From DASUKM01 sp036278735 (GTDB lineage Bacteria > Acidobacteriota > Vicinamibacteria > Vicinamibacterales > 2-12-FULL-66-21), in the NCBI GenBank assembly GCA_036278735.1, contig DASUKM010000032.1, positions 1-64,000 of the forward strand: DNA of 64,000 bases. The letters run 5' to 3'. Each line of letters opens with the position of its first letter. Position 1 is the stretch's first letter. The notes under the pieces were generated by a model. It saw only the letters and a program-made list of their open reading frames with translations, was not told the origin of the DNA and searched no databases. Below, one piece after another: positions 38,452-51,331 of the stretch. The translations under genes and the position numbers were made by a program.

Positions 38452-39921
38452 ATGGGGGAGACGCCGCTGCATTTCTCGCCGGATTACGTATCGATCGTCC
38501 TCAACGAAATCTTCGAGGACGCCAAGGCGCAGTTCATCCCCGCGCTGATGCAGATCCAGCGCGCGCATCTGGTGATGCTCGTCGACCAGGCGATCGTTTC
38601 GCGCGCCGACGGGCGCGCGCTCCGCGATGCGCTCGCCGCGATCGACGTCGACGCCCTCGCGCGCGTGGTCTACGACGGCACGTACGAGGATCTGTTCTTC
38701 TACATGGAGCGGGTGATTGTCGAGGCCTCGGGCCCCGACGTCGCCGGACGGCTGCACACCGCGCGCTCCCGCAACGACATCGACATGACGATGTACCGGA
38801 TGCGGCAGCGGGAGCTGCTGCTGGCCGTCGTCGACGGCGTGCTGGCGCTGCGCGGGGTGTTCGTCGATCTGGCGTCGCGCCATCGCGAGACGATCTTCGC
38901 CGCGCACACGCACACGCAGCCGGCGCAGCCCTCGACCATCGCCCACTATCTGCTCGCCGTCGTCGAGCAGCTCGAGCGCGACACGGCCCGGCTGCGGGCG
39001 GCATATGCGTCGACGAACCGGAACCCGCTGGGGGCGTGCGCCATCACCGGGACGGGATTTCCGATCGACCGCGGCCGCACGACCGCGCTGCTCGGATTCG
39101 ACGCACCGACGGTGAACACGTACGGGAGCATCGCGACCGTCGATTACCTGCTCGAGAGCGTCAGCGCCACGGCGGTGCTGCTGACCGGCGTCGGCCGGGT
39201 CGTCCAGGACCTGCTGCTCTGGTGCATGAACGAGTTCGGGTATCTGCGGCTGTCCGACGGGTTCGTGCAGAGCAGCAGCATCATGCCGCAGAAGCGCAAC
39301 CCCGTCGCGCTGGAGCACGCGCGCGCGATCGGCAGCAAGGCGCTCGGACAGGCCGCGGGGATCATGCTGAGCGTGCACAACACGCCGTTCGGCGACATCG
39401 TCGACACCGAAGACGATCTGCAGCCGCTCGTCTCGTCGATGTTCAAGGACGCGGCCCGCACGGTGACGCTCATCGCCGCGGCCATGGCCGACGCGCAGTT
39501 CGATATCGCGCGGCTCGCGCAGCGCGCCGGCCAGGGATGGATCACCGTCACGGAACTGGCGGACACGCTCGCCCGCGATCACGGCCTGCCGTTCCGCAGC
39601 GGGCATGCCATCGCGGCGCGGCTGATCGCCCGGGCTGGCCAGCACCCGGAATTGCCGCTGTCGGCAATCCTGCGCGACGCCTCCGCGGAGGTGACCGGCA
39701 CGCCGATCGTGTACGACGAGGCGGCGCTGGCCGTCGTCCTCAGCCCGCGCCACTTCGTCGACGTACGCACGACGCTCGGCGGCCCCGCGCCGTCCGAGAC
39801 CGCGCGCGCGCTGGGTGTGTCTACCGACCTGCTGCAGGCCGATCGTGCCTGGCGCGACGGCGTCGTCGCGCATCTGCGCGCGGCGGAACAGGCCCTGGCC
39901 GACGCCGTGGCGGCGCTGTGA
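38452..39921 (+). CDS. argH: Argininosuccinate lyase
   Basis: 489 residues from ATG 38452, five bases after the PIG-L stop. Fumarase/aspartase-superfamily motifs are present: GRLHTARSRNDI, HTHTQPAQPSTIAHYL, and the signature SSSIMPQKRNP with the catalytic Ser loop. The C-terminal ASL_C2 domain includes GHAIAARLIARAG. It splits argininosuccinate into arginine and fumarate. Identity with argH rather than a related lyase rests on these motifs and length (typical about 460-480). Confidence 0.85.
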   Translation: MGETPLHFSPDYVSIVLNEIFEDAKAQFIPALMQIQRAHLVMLVDQAIVSRADGRALRDALAAIDVDALARVVYDGTYEDLFFYMERVIVEASGPDVAGRLHTARSRNDIDMTMYRMRQRELLLAVVDGVLALRGVFVDLASRHRETIFAAHTHTQPAQPSTIAHYLLAVVEQLERDTARLRAAYASTNRNPLGACAITGTGFPIDRGRTTALLGFDAPTVNTYGSIATVDYLLESVSATAVLLTGVGRVVQDLLLWCMNEFGYLRLSDGFVQSSSIMPQKRNPVALEHARAIGSKALGQAAGIMLSVHNTPFGDIVDTEDDLQPLVSSMFKDAARTVTLIAAAMADAQFDIARLAQRAGQGWITVTELADTLARDHGLPFRSGHAIAARLIARAGQHPELPLSAILRDASAEVTGTPIVYDEAALAVVLSPRHFVDVRTTLGGPAPSETARALGVSTDLLQADRAWRDGVVAHLRAAEQALADAVAAL

Positions 39922-39954
39922 CGCCACCACGCCCGGCGGAATCGTCCACGCGCC

Positions 39955-41091
39955 TCACCGCCCGATCATCAGAATCGTGAACGAGCCCGGGATCGCCGGG
40001 GCGCGCCGCCCTCGGCCGCGCCCCCGGCCTTCGCCGGGCGCCGGTGCCGGGGCCGGTCCGCGCTCTTCGCTCATCGTGAAGACGTGGTTCGTCTTCGTGT
40101 CGAGCGTGATCGTCCGGGCGCCGTTCATCGTCTGCAGATTCTGTTCGACCTCGAAACTGGTCGGACTCGTCTCCTTGACGACGGTCAGGTTGCCGTTGCC
40201 GAGCGTGCTGAACGCTTCCATCGTCGCCGGGTCGAAGACGGCGCCGTCGGACCCGCCGGGCAGCGGCTCGGTCGTGAGGATCTGGCCGGTGTCGGCGCGC
40301 AGGATCACCATCGCCGGCTTGGGCGGATCGGCCGGCGGGTTGCCGGAATTCGCGCACGCCGCGAAGAGTACCTGGTTCTTCGCATCGAGCGCGAGGCCGT
40401 TGCAACGGCCCTTGTCGCCCAGCGGGAAGTGTGCCGTCGCTTTCATCGCCTTCGCGTCGACGGCCGTCACGCTGCCGGGCATGTCCTGCATGACGACCCA
40501 GAGCTTGCCCTTTCCGTCGGCCACCCCTTCCTCGGGGACGCCGCCCAGATCGATCGTGCCGACGACGGTGCCGTCTTTGGCGTCGATGACGGTCGCATTC
40601 TTCGTCGGATGGCTGAAGATGTAGACACGCTCGTTGAAGGCGTCGAAGAGAATGCCGTCGGGTGAGGCGTCGCCGACGTCGATCGTCTTGATCGGCTTCA
40701 TCGTGCGGGTGTCGAACATCGAGACCGGCTTGCCGCTGACGAAGCCGTGCCCCGATTTCGGATCGACCGCGGTGCCGTGCCCCCCGACCCCTTCGATTTC
40801 ACCGACCGGCTTCAGCGTATCGAGATCGAAGATCGTGAGCCGCGGCGGGCGGGCGGCCGCCGCGGCCGTCGTATCCGTCGCCTCCACGGCGCGCGTGCCG
40901 CCGCGCGGAATGTACAACCGGCGGCCGGCGGCGTCGGCGTAGATGTAGTCCCAGCCCCCTTCGCCACCGACTCTGGCCCTCTCGAGGACTTTGTACGGTC
41001 CGCTGGACGCCTGCTGCTGCGCGGAACCGACCGCCGCGGCGAGCACGAGAGCCCCTGCGATGAATGTGACGAATGCGACAACTCGATGCAT
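39955..41091 (-). CDS. YncE-like secreted beta-propeller protein
   Basis: 378 residues with a signal peptide (FVTFIAGALVLAAAVGSAQ). Repeats of seven-bladed propeller type such as LTIFDLDTLKPVGEIEGVGG, VSMFDTRTMKPIKTIDVG, VTAVDAKAMKATAHFPLGD and FDPATMEAFSTLGNGN place it in the YncE/YVTN family. The C-terminus has a Gly/Arg/Pro-rich tail (PGEGRGRGRGRRAPAIPG). No catalytic residues are evident. These periplasmic proteins are thought to bind ligands or DNA; the role here is unknown. Two CTTCAG palindromes lie just upstream of its start. Confidence 0.8.
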   Translation of the reverse strand: MHRVVAFVTFIAGALVLAAAVGSAQQQASSGPYKVLERARVGGEGGWDYIYADAAGRRLYIPRGGTRAVEATDTTAAAAARPPRLTIFDLDTLKPVGEIEGVGGHGTAVDPKSGHGFVSGKPVSMFDTRTMKPIKTIDVGDASPDGILFDAFNERVYIFSHPTKNATVIDAKDGTVVGTIDLGGVPEEGVADGKGKLWVVMQDMPGSVTAVDAKAMKATAHFPLGDKGRCNGLALDAKNQVLFAACANSGNPPADPPKPAMVILRADTGQILTTEPLPGGSDGAVFDPATMEAFSTLGNGNLTVVKETSPTSFEVEQNLQTMNGARTITLDTKTNHVFTMSEERGPAPAPAPGEGRGRGRGRRAPAIPGSFTILMIGR

Positions 41092-41130
41092 CGGAACGCT
41101 CCTTGACGGGAGCGAGTCTATACCCGTTGC

Positions 41131-41190
41131 TGTGTAGGCCGGGTCTTCAGACCCGGCACAGGTGTAGGCCGGGTCTTCAGACCCGGCGGG
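41131..41190. repeat. Two tandem copies of a 30-base unit with CTTCAG palindrome
   Basis: GCCGGGTCTTCAGACCCGGC occurs at 41138-41157 and again at 41168-41187, each preceded by TGTAG, so the unit repeats with a 30-base period. The same palindrome is found once more at 60135-60154. It lies between the start of the YncE-like gene and the end of the barrel-like gene on the minus strand, so it could fold as a hairpin in that transcript. Confidence 0.8.
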
Positions 41191-41244
41191 GGGAGCAGGA
41201 CCCCCGCCAACGGCAACGCGCCAGGTCGCGGTGGACTGTGAGCG

Positions 41245-41934
41245 CTACGAACTCCACCGCAGGCGCACGCCGAGCAGCGTTGTCGGCGCGCCGTTCTCCG
41301 CGAACGGCCCGATCCAGAACACGCGGAGCTCAGGCACGATCGAGAGGATGCGCGTCATCCGGATGCGCACCCCTGCACCGAACACCAGCTTGGGCCCTGC
41401 AATCATGCGCGCGCTCGACGCCTCGGAGACACCCACGACGGCTCCGGCTGCGTCCACGTCCTGCAGCGTCGTCTCGAATCGCTCGGATTGAAACGTCACT
41501 GCCGCTCCGGCCGACACGAACAATCGGGCAGGCCCATGAAGGCAAGACGACCATGCGAGGAGGCCGCTGACGACAGCGGTCCTCGTGGAGGCCACGCCGG
41601 TGGCGTGCTGGCGCGGCTCGTACAACTCCCACCTGGCCGTCGACGTCGTGCGTGGACCGACCTGGAGGTCGCCCACAGCCATTATTTCGAGACGGGGGCC
41701 CAGCGAGACGCCCGCCCCCAGCATGACGTCGGCTGCATCGTGTCCGGAGCAGCACGCCGAGGCGTGAGTCCACCCGCCGCCGGCCGCCAGGAACACCGGC
41801 CGCCGATGCGGCTGTGCCGTGGCCATCGCGGGCGTGGCGAGATGCATCGAGACCACCAGCACCCAGAGGTATGGGAAGGTGCATACCTCGTTAGTGCGCG
41901 AGCACCCGGAACTTCGGCTCACGCGCATGATCAC
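41245..41934 (-). CDS. Hypothetical outer-membrane-barrel-like protein
   Basis: 229 residues. A signal peptide is likely: PYLWVLVVSMHLATPAMATAQ after a basic start. The rest alternates hydrophobic and polar residues in strands with Gly and aromatic ends (RPVFLAAGGGWTHAS, LFVSAGAAVTFQSERF, KLVFGAGVRIRMTRILSIVPELRVFW), ending VRLRWSS, a common barrel terminus. No family is recognised with confidence. It is likely an 8-10-stranded outer-membrane protein. The start could also be ATG 41928. bshC ends 56 bases upstream on the same strand. Confidence 0.55.
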   Translation of the reverse strand: MIMRVSRSSGCSRTNEVCTFPYLWVLVVSMHLATPAMATAQPHRRPVFLAAGGGWTHASACCSGHDAADVMLGAGVSLGPRLEIMAVGDLQVGPRTTSTARWELYEPRQHATGVASTRTAVVSGLLAWSSCLHGPARLFVSAGAAVTFQSERFETTLQDVDAAGAVVGVSEASSARMIAGPKLVFGAGVRIRMTRILSIVPELRVFWIGPFAENGAPTTLLGVRLRWSS

Positions 41935-41990
41935 AGGTCAGCGCGGGAAGGACTGGCCCTCAATGGGCGCATGAGACGGGCAGCAGGACT

Positions 41991-43682
41991 TCAGACGGTC
42001 ACGATCCAGTGCTGCCCGAGGCCGAGCGGCAGCTCTTCGATCAGGCGATCGACGATCCCCGGACCGTAGCGATTCAGGAAGTACACGACGCCGAGCGTGC
42101 GCTCCTGCGAATGCCCCAGCGGAAACGCCTGGGCCTGAAGGCGCGTGAACTGGCGCCGCAGCGTGTCGTCCCGGCGCTTGGCCGCATGGATCACCTTGCT
42201 GTGCAGGGATCGCAGATCGTGTTCGATGCGGCCGACCGTCGTCCGGGCCGCGCCGGTGAGCGTCGCGTCGAGCGCGGGCAGCGCATCGATCACGCGCTGC
42301 ATGCTGCGCGTGATCTGCTCGGCCGCGTCGCGCAGCGAGGCTTCGACCGCCTGCGGCAGCTGTGATTCCAGCAGCCGGTTCAGGGCGGATTCGTCCTGGG
42401 GTTGCAGATCTTCGAACGGGACGTTGTACTTGGCGAGAAAGCGGCTGCTGGCCGAATCGAGCAGCGTCGCGGTCGCTCGCGGATACATGAGCGGCATCGG
42501 CAGCCCGAACTGCCTGTACACGCCGCCGAGCTGTCCCAGATACGCCAGCTCACTCGGGCCCGCGACATAGCAGATGGTCGGAAAGAGCGCGTCCTGCACG
42601 ATCGGCCGGAGCAGCACGTTGGGACTGAAGGCCTCGGGACGCGCCGCCGCCTGCCGCACCAGATCGTCGGCCGCATAGGTGCGGTCGCCGACGACGAAGC
42701 CGTCTCCCTGCCGCTTGATCGGCCGTCGCCCGCCGTCCAGACTGAAGAGCGCGAGACTGTCCGGCTGCGGCATGACCTGCGGCTCGTGCCCGCGTTCGGC
42801 GAGCGCGTGGCCCGCGTCGGTCGCGAGCGCGGCCGTGCGGCCGGGCGACCCGAGTTCGCGCGCGAAGATGCCGGCGGCGAGCGGCTTGGCCGCGGGATCC
42901 GCCGACTCGAACACGACGAGGCCGTACGGACCGAGCAGTCGCTCGATCCACTGCGCGAACGCGGAGGCCATCCCGGCGCCCGCGTGCCAGGCCTGCTCGA
43001 GTCCGGCGACCACGTCGGCGGTGAACTCGGTGCGGGGGAGTGCGGCCTCGAGCTCCCGGATGGTTTGCTCGATGCGGCTGTCCAGCTGCAGCTTCGCGAC
43101 TGGCAGCTCGCCGGCTCCGGAGAGATCGGCAAGCGTGACGGTACGCGGCTGGAATTCCGCATCGAGCACCGTACAGCGCCGGACCTCCTCCCAATCGTGA
43201 TCTTCGGCGTCCACCCAGAAGATGGGCACGGCGGCGATCCCCTGCTTCTGTTCCGTGCGCCGCGCGAGCTGGATCGCGGTAATCGCCTTGAGCAGCGTGA
43301 ACAGCGGGCCGCCGAAGGCCCCCGCCTGCTGGCCGGTGACGACGGCGACGGTGGTCGCCTCGGAGAGCCGAGTGGCGGCGGCGCGCGCCGCCGGCGGGGC
43401 ACCCCGGCGTGCCTGCTGGGCTTGGAGGACCGCGGCGATCGCGGCCCGGTCGCGCGGATGCGCTTGCGCGCGCTCGACGGCCGATCGCCACGCGACGTCC
43501 GTGGTGGGATCGCCGGCATAGAGCGGCGCGATGCGTTCGAACTGGTAGGCGTAATCGCCGGCAAGCCGCCGGATCCACGGGAATCGGCGGACATCGACAC
43601 CGGCCGCACGCAGGTGGCCGCTATCTGGGACGGTGGACGTCGCCGACTCGCTCGACACGGAGTCGTACTCTCTCAGAGCCAT
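41991..43682 (-). CDS. bshC: Bacillithiol biosynthesis cysteine-adding enzyme BshC
   Basis: 563 residues from ATG 43682. The family motifs VVTGQQAGAFGGPLFTLLKAITAI (in part GQQAGAFGGPLFTLLKAI) and VPIFWVDAEDHDWEEV are both clear, as are YVAGPSELAYLGQLGGVY and the C-terminal coiled coil ending LGVVYFLNRYGPGIVDRLIEELPL. It adds cysteine to glucosaminyl-malate, the last step of bacillithiol synthesis. The glycosyltransferase BshA and the deacetylase BshB are not in the window. The upstream open frame (to 43895) is a shadow of the divergent region. Confidence 0.9.
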   Translation of the reverse strand: MALREYDSVSSESATSTVPDSGHLRAAGVDVRRFPWIRRLAGDYAYQFERIAPLYAGDPTTDVAWRSAVERAQAHPRDRAAIAAVLQAQQARRGAPPAARAAATRLSEATTVAVVTGQQAGAFGGPLFTLLKAITAIQLARRTEQKQGIAAVPIFWVDAEDHDWEEVRRCTVLDAEFQPRTVTLADLSGAGELPVAKLQLDSRIEQTIRELEAALPRTEFTADVVAGLEQAWHAGAGMASAFAQWIERLLGPYGLVVFESADPAAKPLAAGIFARELGSPGRTAALATDAGHALAERGHEPQVMPQPDSLALFSLDGGRRPIKRQGDGFVVGDRTYAADDLVRQAAARPEAFSPNVLLRPIVQDALFPTICYVAGPSELAYLGQLGGVYRQFGLPMPLMYPRATATLLDSASSRFLAKYNVPFEDLQPQDESALNRLLESQLPQAVEASLRDAAEQITRSMQRVIDALPALDATLTGAARTTVGRIEHDLRSLHSKVIHAAKRRDDTLRRQFTRLQAQAFPLGHSQERTLGVVYFLNRYGPGIVDRLIEELPLGLGQHWIVTV

Positions 43683-43798
43683 CGGAAAGCTGTCAAGGCG
43701 GGCCGCGGGACCCCGCACCTCGTCTGTGACGCGCGCGGCGTCGGATCGGATCCCGGCGCGGGCACCCCAGCGGCACGCGCGAACAAAGACCCCGGCCC

Positions 43799-45847
43799 GT
43801 GTTACATTCTGATGATCACCTTGTCGCTCCAGGAGTTGCGTCGCTGACCAGAGAGGACCCGAGCGCGTTTCCACCGCCACCGGCATTCGGTCCATTCCGG
43901 GTGCTGCATCAAATCGGTGTCGGTGCGCTGGGCCCCGTGTTCCGTACGTACGATCCGGCCCGGGATCGCCTCGTCGCCGTCAAGGTGTTTCGCCTCGAGA
44001 TCGTGCCCGAGCAGGCGCAGGCGCTCGCCGACGAGCTGAACCGCGCATCCCAGGCCGGGCTGTTTCATCCGTCCATCGTCGAGCCGGTGACCGCGGGTGT
44101 GGAAGGGACGGTGGCGTACCGCGCCGAGGAGTACGTGGCGGCCGAGTCGCTCGACATCGCCATGCGCCACTACGCCTCGGCGGGTCTCGACACCGCGCTG
44201 CCATTCCTGGCGCAGCTGGCCGGCGCCATCGACTTCGCGCGTTCGGCCGGCGTGGGACACGGCGGACTGCATCCGCGCGACGTGTTCGTGACGCCCGACG
44301 AGGCCCGCGCGACGGGATTCGGCGTCGTCGAAGCGCTCGAGCGGGTCGGCATCCGCGCGCCCGTGCGCCGCCCTTACAGCGCGCCGGAGCGCATTGCCGG
44401 CGAGCCGTGGAGCACGCCGGCCGACGTCTTCGCCCTCGCGGCGATCGCCTTCGAGATGTTGACGGGCCGCCGTCCCGCCGGCACCGGCGCGCAGATTGGG
44501 CCGATGGCCGACGCGCACCTCGGGGGCCACGCGGATGCGATCTGGGCCGTCCTCGCGCGCGGCATGGACGACGAGGCCGCCCGCCGCTACCCGTCGGCGC
44601 TCGCCTTGGCCTCAGCACTCGAATCGGCCGCCCGCGGCGAGATCGATCCGAGTGTGATGGCGACCGTTCCGGTCGCGGCGCCCGCGGCCGCCGAGGCCGT
44701 CGCCGCGGCGAAGGGAGACGTTGCGGCCCTTGCGCCGACGGCCGACGTCCCGCCTGACGCCGAGGCGCCGCCGCAGACCGATGTGGTGGCCGACGCGGAG
44801 CACGCGGGCACGCTGTTCGATGTGTCGCCCGCCGCCGACGCGGCACTGGCGTCCGCCGCCGCGCCAGACGTCTTCAGCGAAATGCCGGAGGACCTCGAAC
44901 AGCACATCCAGCCGGAGATCGCGAAGCCTCCCGATCGCGCCGATACGGTACAGCCGGCGCCCGCCGTTTTCGACGTCGCGCAGGCAGGCGCTGGATTCGA
45001 TTTCGAGGACTCGGCCCTCGCAAGTTTCGGCGACACGCCGCTGCCCGATGCGCCGGCGCGCGCGCACGCGGGCGTGCTGCCGATCGCCGTCACCCTCATC
45101 CTCGGATTGCTCGTCGGCTTCGGCGCCGGATATTTCGAGGGCCATCGCGATCGGACGGTTCCCGCGAGCGCGGCCGCGGCCGACGCGTCCATGCCGCCAG
45201 ACGCGACCACGGCTGATGGCGCCGGCGTGACGCAACACGCACCGTCGCCCTCGCCCGCCACCGCGGCGCCGCCGGCCGTTCCCGATCGGGCGGCCCCCAC
45301 CGCGCGCGCGACGGCGCCGGAGACTGTCCCGCCACCCGCGACGACGAGGGGACGCCTCGTGGTGCAGTCGACGCCGATGCGCGCGGCGGTCACGGTGAAT
45401 GGCCGCTGGCGCGGGCGCACGCCCCTGACGCTCGAGTCGCTTGCCCTCGGCCACTACGTCGTCCGAGTCGTGGAGGACGGCTACCGTGTGGAGCGGCAGG
45501 AATTCACGCTGTCGCCGCGCGAAGCCGAGCACGTGATGACGGTGCACCTGCAGAAGGTATCGGCGCCCGCCGCGACCGAGCGGCGCTCGCCCGCGCGGAG
45601 CGCCCCCGCCGTCGCGCCGGAGCGGCAGTTCACGGGATCGCTGTTCGTCGATTCGCGGCCGCAGGGGGCCCGCGTGATGCTCGACGGCACGATCGTCGGG
45701 CACACGCCGCTGGTGTTGTCGTCCGTCAGGATCGGGGCGCACGTCGTGCGCCTCGAACTCGACGAGCATCATCCCTGGAGCGCCGCGACCACGATCGTGG
45801 CGGGCCAGGAGACCAGGGTCACGGGATCACTCGAACGATTTCGATGA
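43799..45847 (+). CDS. Membrane pseudokinase with two PEGA domains
   Basis: 682 residues if started at GTG 43799; the true start is uncertain (CTG 43844 after AGGAG is possible). The kinase fold keeps the glycine loop-like GVGALGPV and Lys62 in VAVK. The catalytic Asp of HRD is Gly156 (HGGLHPRD), the following Lys is His158, the Asn is Asp161, and DFG is GFG at 173-175, so it should be inactive. An acidic Ala-rich linker leads to a transmembrane segment (PIAVTLILGLLVGFGAGY), then an exported Pro/Ala linker and two PEGA domains (VVQSTPMRAAVTVNGRWRGRTPL; FVDSRPQGARVMLDGTIVGHTPL). Its stop overlaps the carA start. The role is unknown, perhaps a sensor or scaffold. Confidence 0.8.
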   Translation: MLHSDDHLVAPGVASLTREDPSAFPPPPAFGPFRVLHQIGVGALGPVFRTYDPARDRLVAVKVFRLEIVPEQAQALADELNRASQAGLFHPSIVEPVTAGVEGTVAYRAEEYVAAESLDIAMRHYASAGLDTALPFLAQLAGAIDFARSAGVGHGGLHPRDVFVTPDEARATGFGVVEALERVGIRAPVRRPYSAPERIAGEPWSTPADVFALAAIAFEMLTGRRPAGTGAQIGPMADAHLGGHADAIWAVLARGMDDEAARRYPSALALASALESAARGEIDPSVMATVPVAAPAAAEAVAAAKGDVAALAPTADVPPDAEAPPQTDVVADAEHAGTLFDVSPAADAALASAAAPDVFSEMPEDLEQHIQPEIAKPPDRADTVQPAPAVFDVAQAGAGFDFEDSALASFGDTPLPDAPARAHAGVLPIAVTLILGLLVGFGAGYFEGHRDRTVPASAAAADASMPPDATTADGAGVTQHAPSPSPATAAPPAVPDRAAPTARATAPETVPPPATTRGRLVVQSTPMRAAVTVNGRWRGRTPLTLESLALGHYVVRVVEDGYRVERQEFTLSPREAEHVMTVHLQKVSAPAATERRSPARSAPAVAPERQFTGSLFVDSRPQGARVMLDGTIVGHTPLVLSSVRIGAHVVRLELDEHHPWSAATTIVAGQETRVTGSLERFR

Positions 45848-46962
45848 AAGCCATTCTCGCGCTCGAAAACGGCATCTGGTACGAAGGGGAAGCCGCCGGC
45901 GCCGCGGGCCGGACCGGCGGAGAGGTCGTGTTCAACACGAGCATGACCGGCTACCAGGAAGTCCTCACGGATCCGTCGTATTCGGGACAGATCGTCGCGA
46001 TGACGGCGCCCGAAATCGGCAACTACGGCGTCGCCGCGGCCGACGAGGAATCCCGCGGCACGCAGGTCGCCGGATTCGTCGTCCGCGCCGAATCGCCGGT
46101 GGCGAGCAACTGGCGGGCGGACGGCACGCTGCGCGAGTACCTGGTGCGGCACGGCATCGTCGCGATCGCCGACATCGACACGCGCGCGCTCACCCGCGTG
46201 CTGCGGTCGGCCGGCGTCATGCGCGGGATCATCGCGACAGGCGACGCCGACCCGCGCCGGCTCGTCGACGAGGCGTGCGCGCTGCCCCCGATGGAGGGCT
46301 CCGATCTGGTCACCGGCGTCACGTGCGAACGCGCGTTCGACTGGGAGGCGCCGGCTGACGATGCGTTCAGGCCGAAGCCGCGGCGCGCGGCGCGGCCGCT
46401 GCGGATTGCGGCGTACGATTACGGGATGAAGTGGAACATCCTCCGCCGCTTCACCGCGTATGGCTGCGACGTGCGCGTGTTTCCGGCGACGGCGCCCGCG
46501 TCGGATCTGCTCGCGGCGAACCCGGACGGCATCTTTCTCAGCAACGGTCCGGGCGACCCGGCGGCGCTCGACTACGCGATCGGGGCGGCGCGCGAGCTGG
46601 TCGAGGCGGACGTGCCGGTGTTCGGCATCTGCCTCGGGCATCAGCTCCTCGCGCTGGCGATGGGGGGGCGCACGTACAAATTGAAGTTCGGACATCGCGG
46701 CGCGAACCATCCGGTGAAGGCGCTCGAGACCGGCAAAGTGGAAATCACCTCGCAGAACCACGGCTTCGCGGTCGACCCGGAGTCGCTGCCCGCCGACGTC
46801 ACGGTGACGCACGTGAATTTGTACGACGGCACCGTCGAAGGGCTCCGGCACCTGACGCGGCCGGTCTTCTGCGTGCAGTACCATCCGGAAGCGGCGCCCG
46901 GCCCGCACGACGCCGATTACCTGTTCGAGCAGTTTCTCGACGAGATGGAGCGGCGGGCCTGA
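45844..46962 (+). CDS. carA: Carbamoyl-phosphate synthase small subunit
   Basis: 372 residues from ATG 45844, overlapping the pseudokinase stop (ATGA). The N-terminal CPSase_sm domain starts KAILALENGIWYEGEA and includes GGEVVFNTSMTGYQEVLTDPSY (in part FNTSMTGYQE). The class I glutaminase domain has the nucleophile Cys in FGICLGHQLLALA, with SQNHGFAVD and VFCVQYHPEA carrying the catalytic His and Glu. It supplies ammonia from glutamine to CarB for arginine and pyrimidine synthesis. Confidence 0.96.
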   Translation: MKAILALENGIWYEGEAAGAAGRTGGEVVFNTSMTGYQEVLTDPSYSGQIVAMTAPEIGNYGVAAADEESRGTQVAGFVVRAESPVASNWRADGTLREYLVRHGIVAIADIDTRALTRVLRSAGVMRGIIATGDADPRRLVDEACALPPMEGSDLVTGVTCERAFDWEAPADDAFRPKPRRAARPLRIAAYDYGMKWNILRRFTAYGCDVRVFPATAPASDLLAANPDGIFLSNGPGDPAALDYAIGAARELVEADVPVFGICLGHQLLALAMGGRTYKLKFGHRGANHPVKALETGKVEITSQNHGFAVDPESLPADVTVTHVNLYDGTVEGLRHLTRPVFCVQYHPEAAPGPHDADYLFEQFLDEMERRA

Positions 46963-46986
46963 ACGACGTGACCTCCGTGATTCCCG

Positions 46987-50298
<3,312 letters not shown>

Positions 50299-50308
50299 TC
50301 CGGCCGCG

Positions 50309-51331
50309 ATGATCGACAGATGCGACGCGAGCGAGCCGCGCGAGCGAGCCGCCGGAGCGGAGCGCCGCGGGGCGCGGCGCGAGCGACGGCGTGCGGGCGT
50401 CCGGGGGACGCCGAGTCCCCCGGGAAGAATCGTCGGAGTGGGCGCGAACTCGCTCGACCTCGTCTATTGCCTGCCGGCCTACCCGCAACCGGAGGGTCCG
50501 CTCGCCAAGCTTCGGATCGCCAGTCACGACGCGTCGCCCGGAGGCCAGACCGTCACGGCGCTCGCGACCTGCGCCGCGTTGGGTCTGCGTACCTCGTACG
50601 TCGGCGCGCTGTCGACCGACGCGGGCGGCCAGCGGCTCCACGACGCGCTGACGGCGCGCGGCATCGACGTCCAGCACGTCGTCCGGCGCGCCGCGCCGAA
50701 CGCCTATGCCGTCATTCTGATCGCGGAGGGCGCGGGAGAGCGCATCGTGCTCTGGGATCGCGATGCCGGCCTCGCGCTGACCCCCGCGGATCTGCCAGCC
50801 GACGCGATCGCCACGGCGCGCCTGGTACACGTCGACGACGTCGACATCGAAGCGTCGATCCGGGCGGCGGAGATGGCGCGGGCGGAGGGTGTGCCGGTCA
50901 CCAGCGACATCGAAGCGGTCACGCCGCGCACGACGGCGCTCGTCGACGCGGTCAGCCTGCCGATCTTCGCGGAGCACGTGCCGGCGGCGTTGACCGGCGA
51001 ACCCGATCTGGAGCGGGCGCTGCGCGCGATCCGGCGTCGCCACACGGGCTGGTTGTGCGCCACGCTCGGTGCCCGCGGCGCCGTGCTGCTCGACGGCGAT
51101 CGCTTCATCGAGCAGCCGGCGTTCACTGTCGCCGCGGTCGACACCACGGGGGCCGGCGACGTGTTCCGCGGCGCGTTCATCTACGCATTCCTGCGCGGCG
51201 ACGCGCCCGCCGAGGTCCTCCGGTTCGCGTGCGCCGCCGCCGCCGTGAGCTGCACGCGCCGCGGCGCCGTCGCGAGCGCCCCGTCGCTCGACGACGTCGA
51301 GGCGTTGCTCCGCCAGCATCCATCCCGCTGA
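50309..51331 (+). CDS. PfkB family carbohydrate kinase
   Basis: 340 residues from ATG 50309. The first about 40 residues are Arg/Ala/Gly-rich and coincide with the GAGCGAGC-type repeat and its hairpin (GGGGGAC...GTCCCCC at 50402-50420), so the real start may be GTG 50438 (GVGANSLDLVYCLP). From there the ribokinase fold is clear: LRIASHDASPGGQTVTALATCAALGL, TSDIEAVTPRTTALV, ATLGARGAVLL, and the signature DTTGAGDVFRGAF with the catalytic Asp. It phosphorylates a sugar or nucleoside; the substrate is unknown. It is 10 bases after carB. Confidence 0.83.
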   Translation: MIDRCDASEPRERAAGAERRGARRERRRAGVRGTPSPPGRIVGVGANSLDLVYCLPAYPQPEGPLAKLRIASHDASPGGQTVTALATCAALGLRTSYVGALSTDAGGQRLHDALTARGIDVQHVVRRAAPNAYAVILIAEGAGERIVLWDRDAGLALTPADLPADAIATARLVHVDDVDIEASIRAAEMARAEGVPVTSDIEAVTPRTTALVDAVSLPIFAEHVPAALTGEPDLERALRAIRRRHTGWLCATLGARGAVLLDGDRFIEQPAFTVAAVDTTGAGDVFRGAFIYAFLRGDAPAEVLRFACAAAAVSCTRRGAVASAPSLDDVEALLRQHPSR

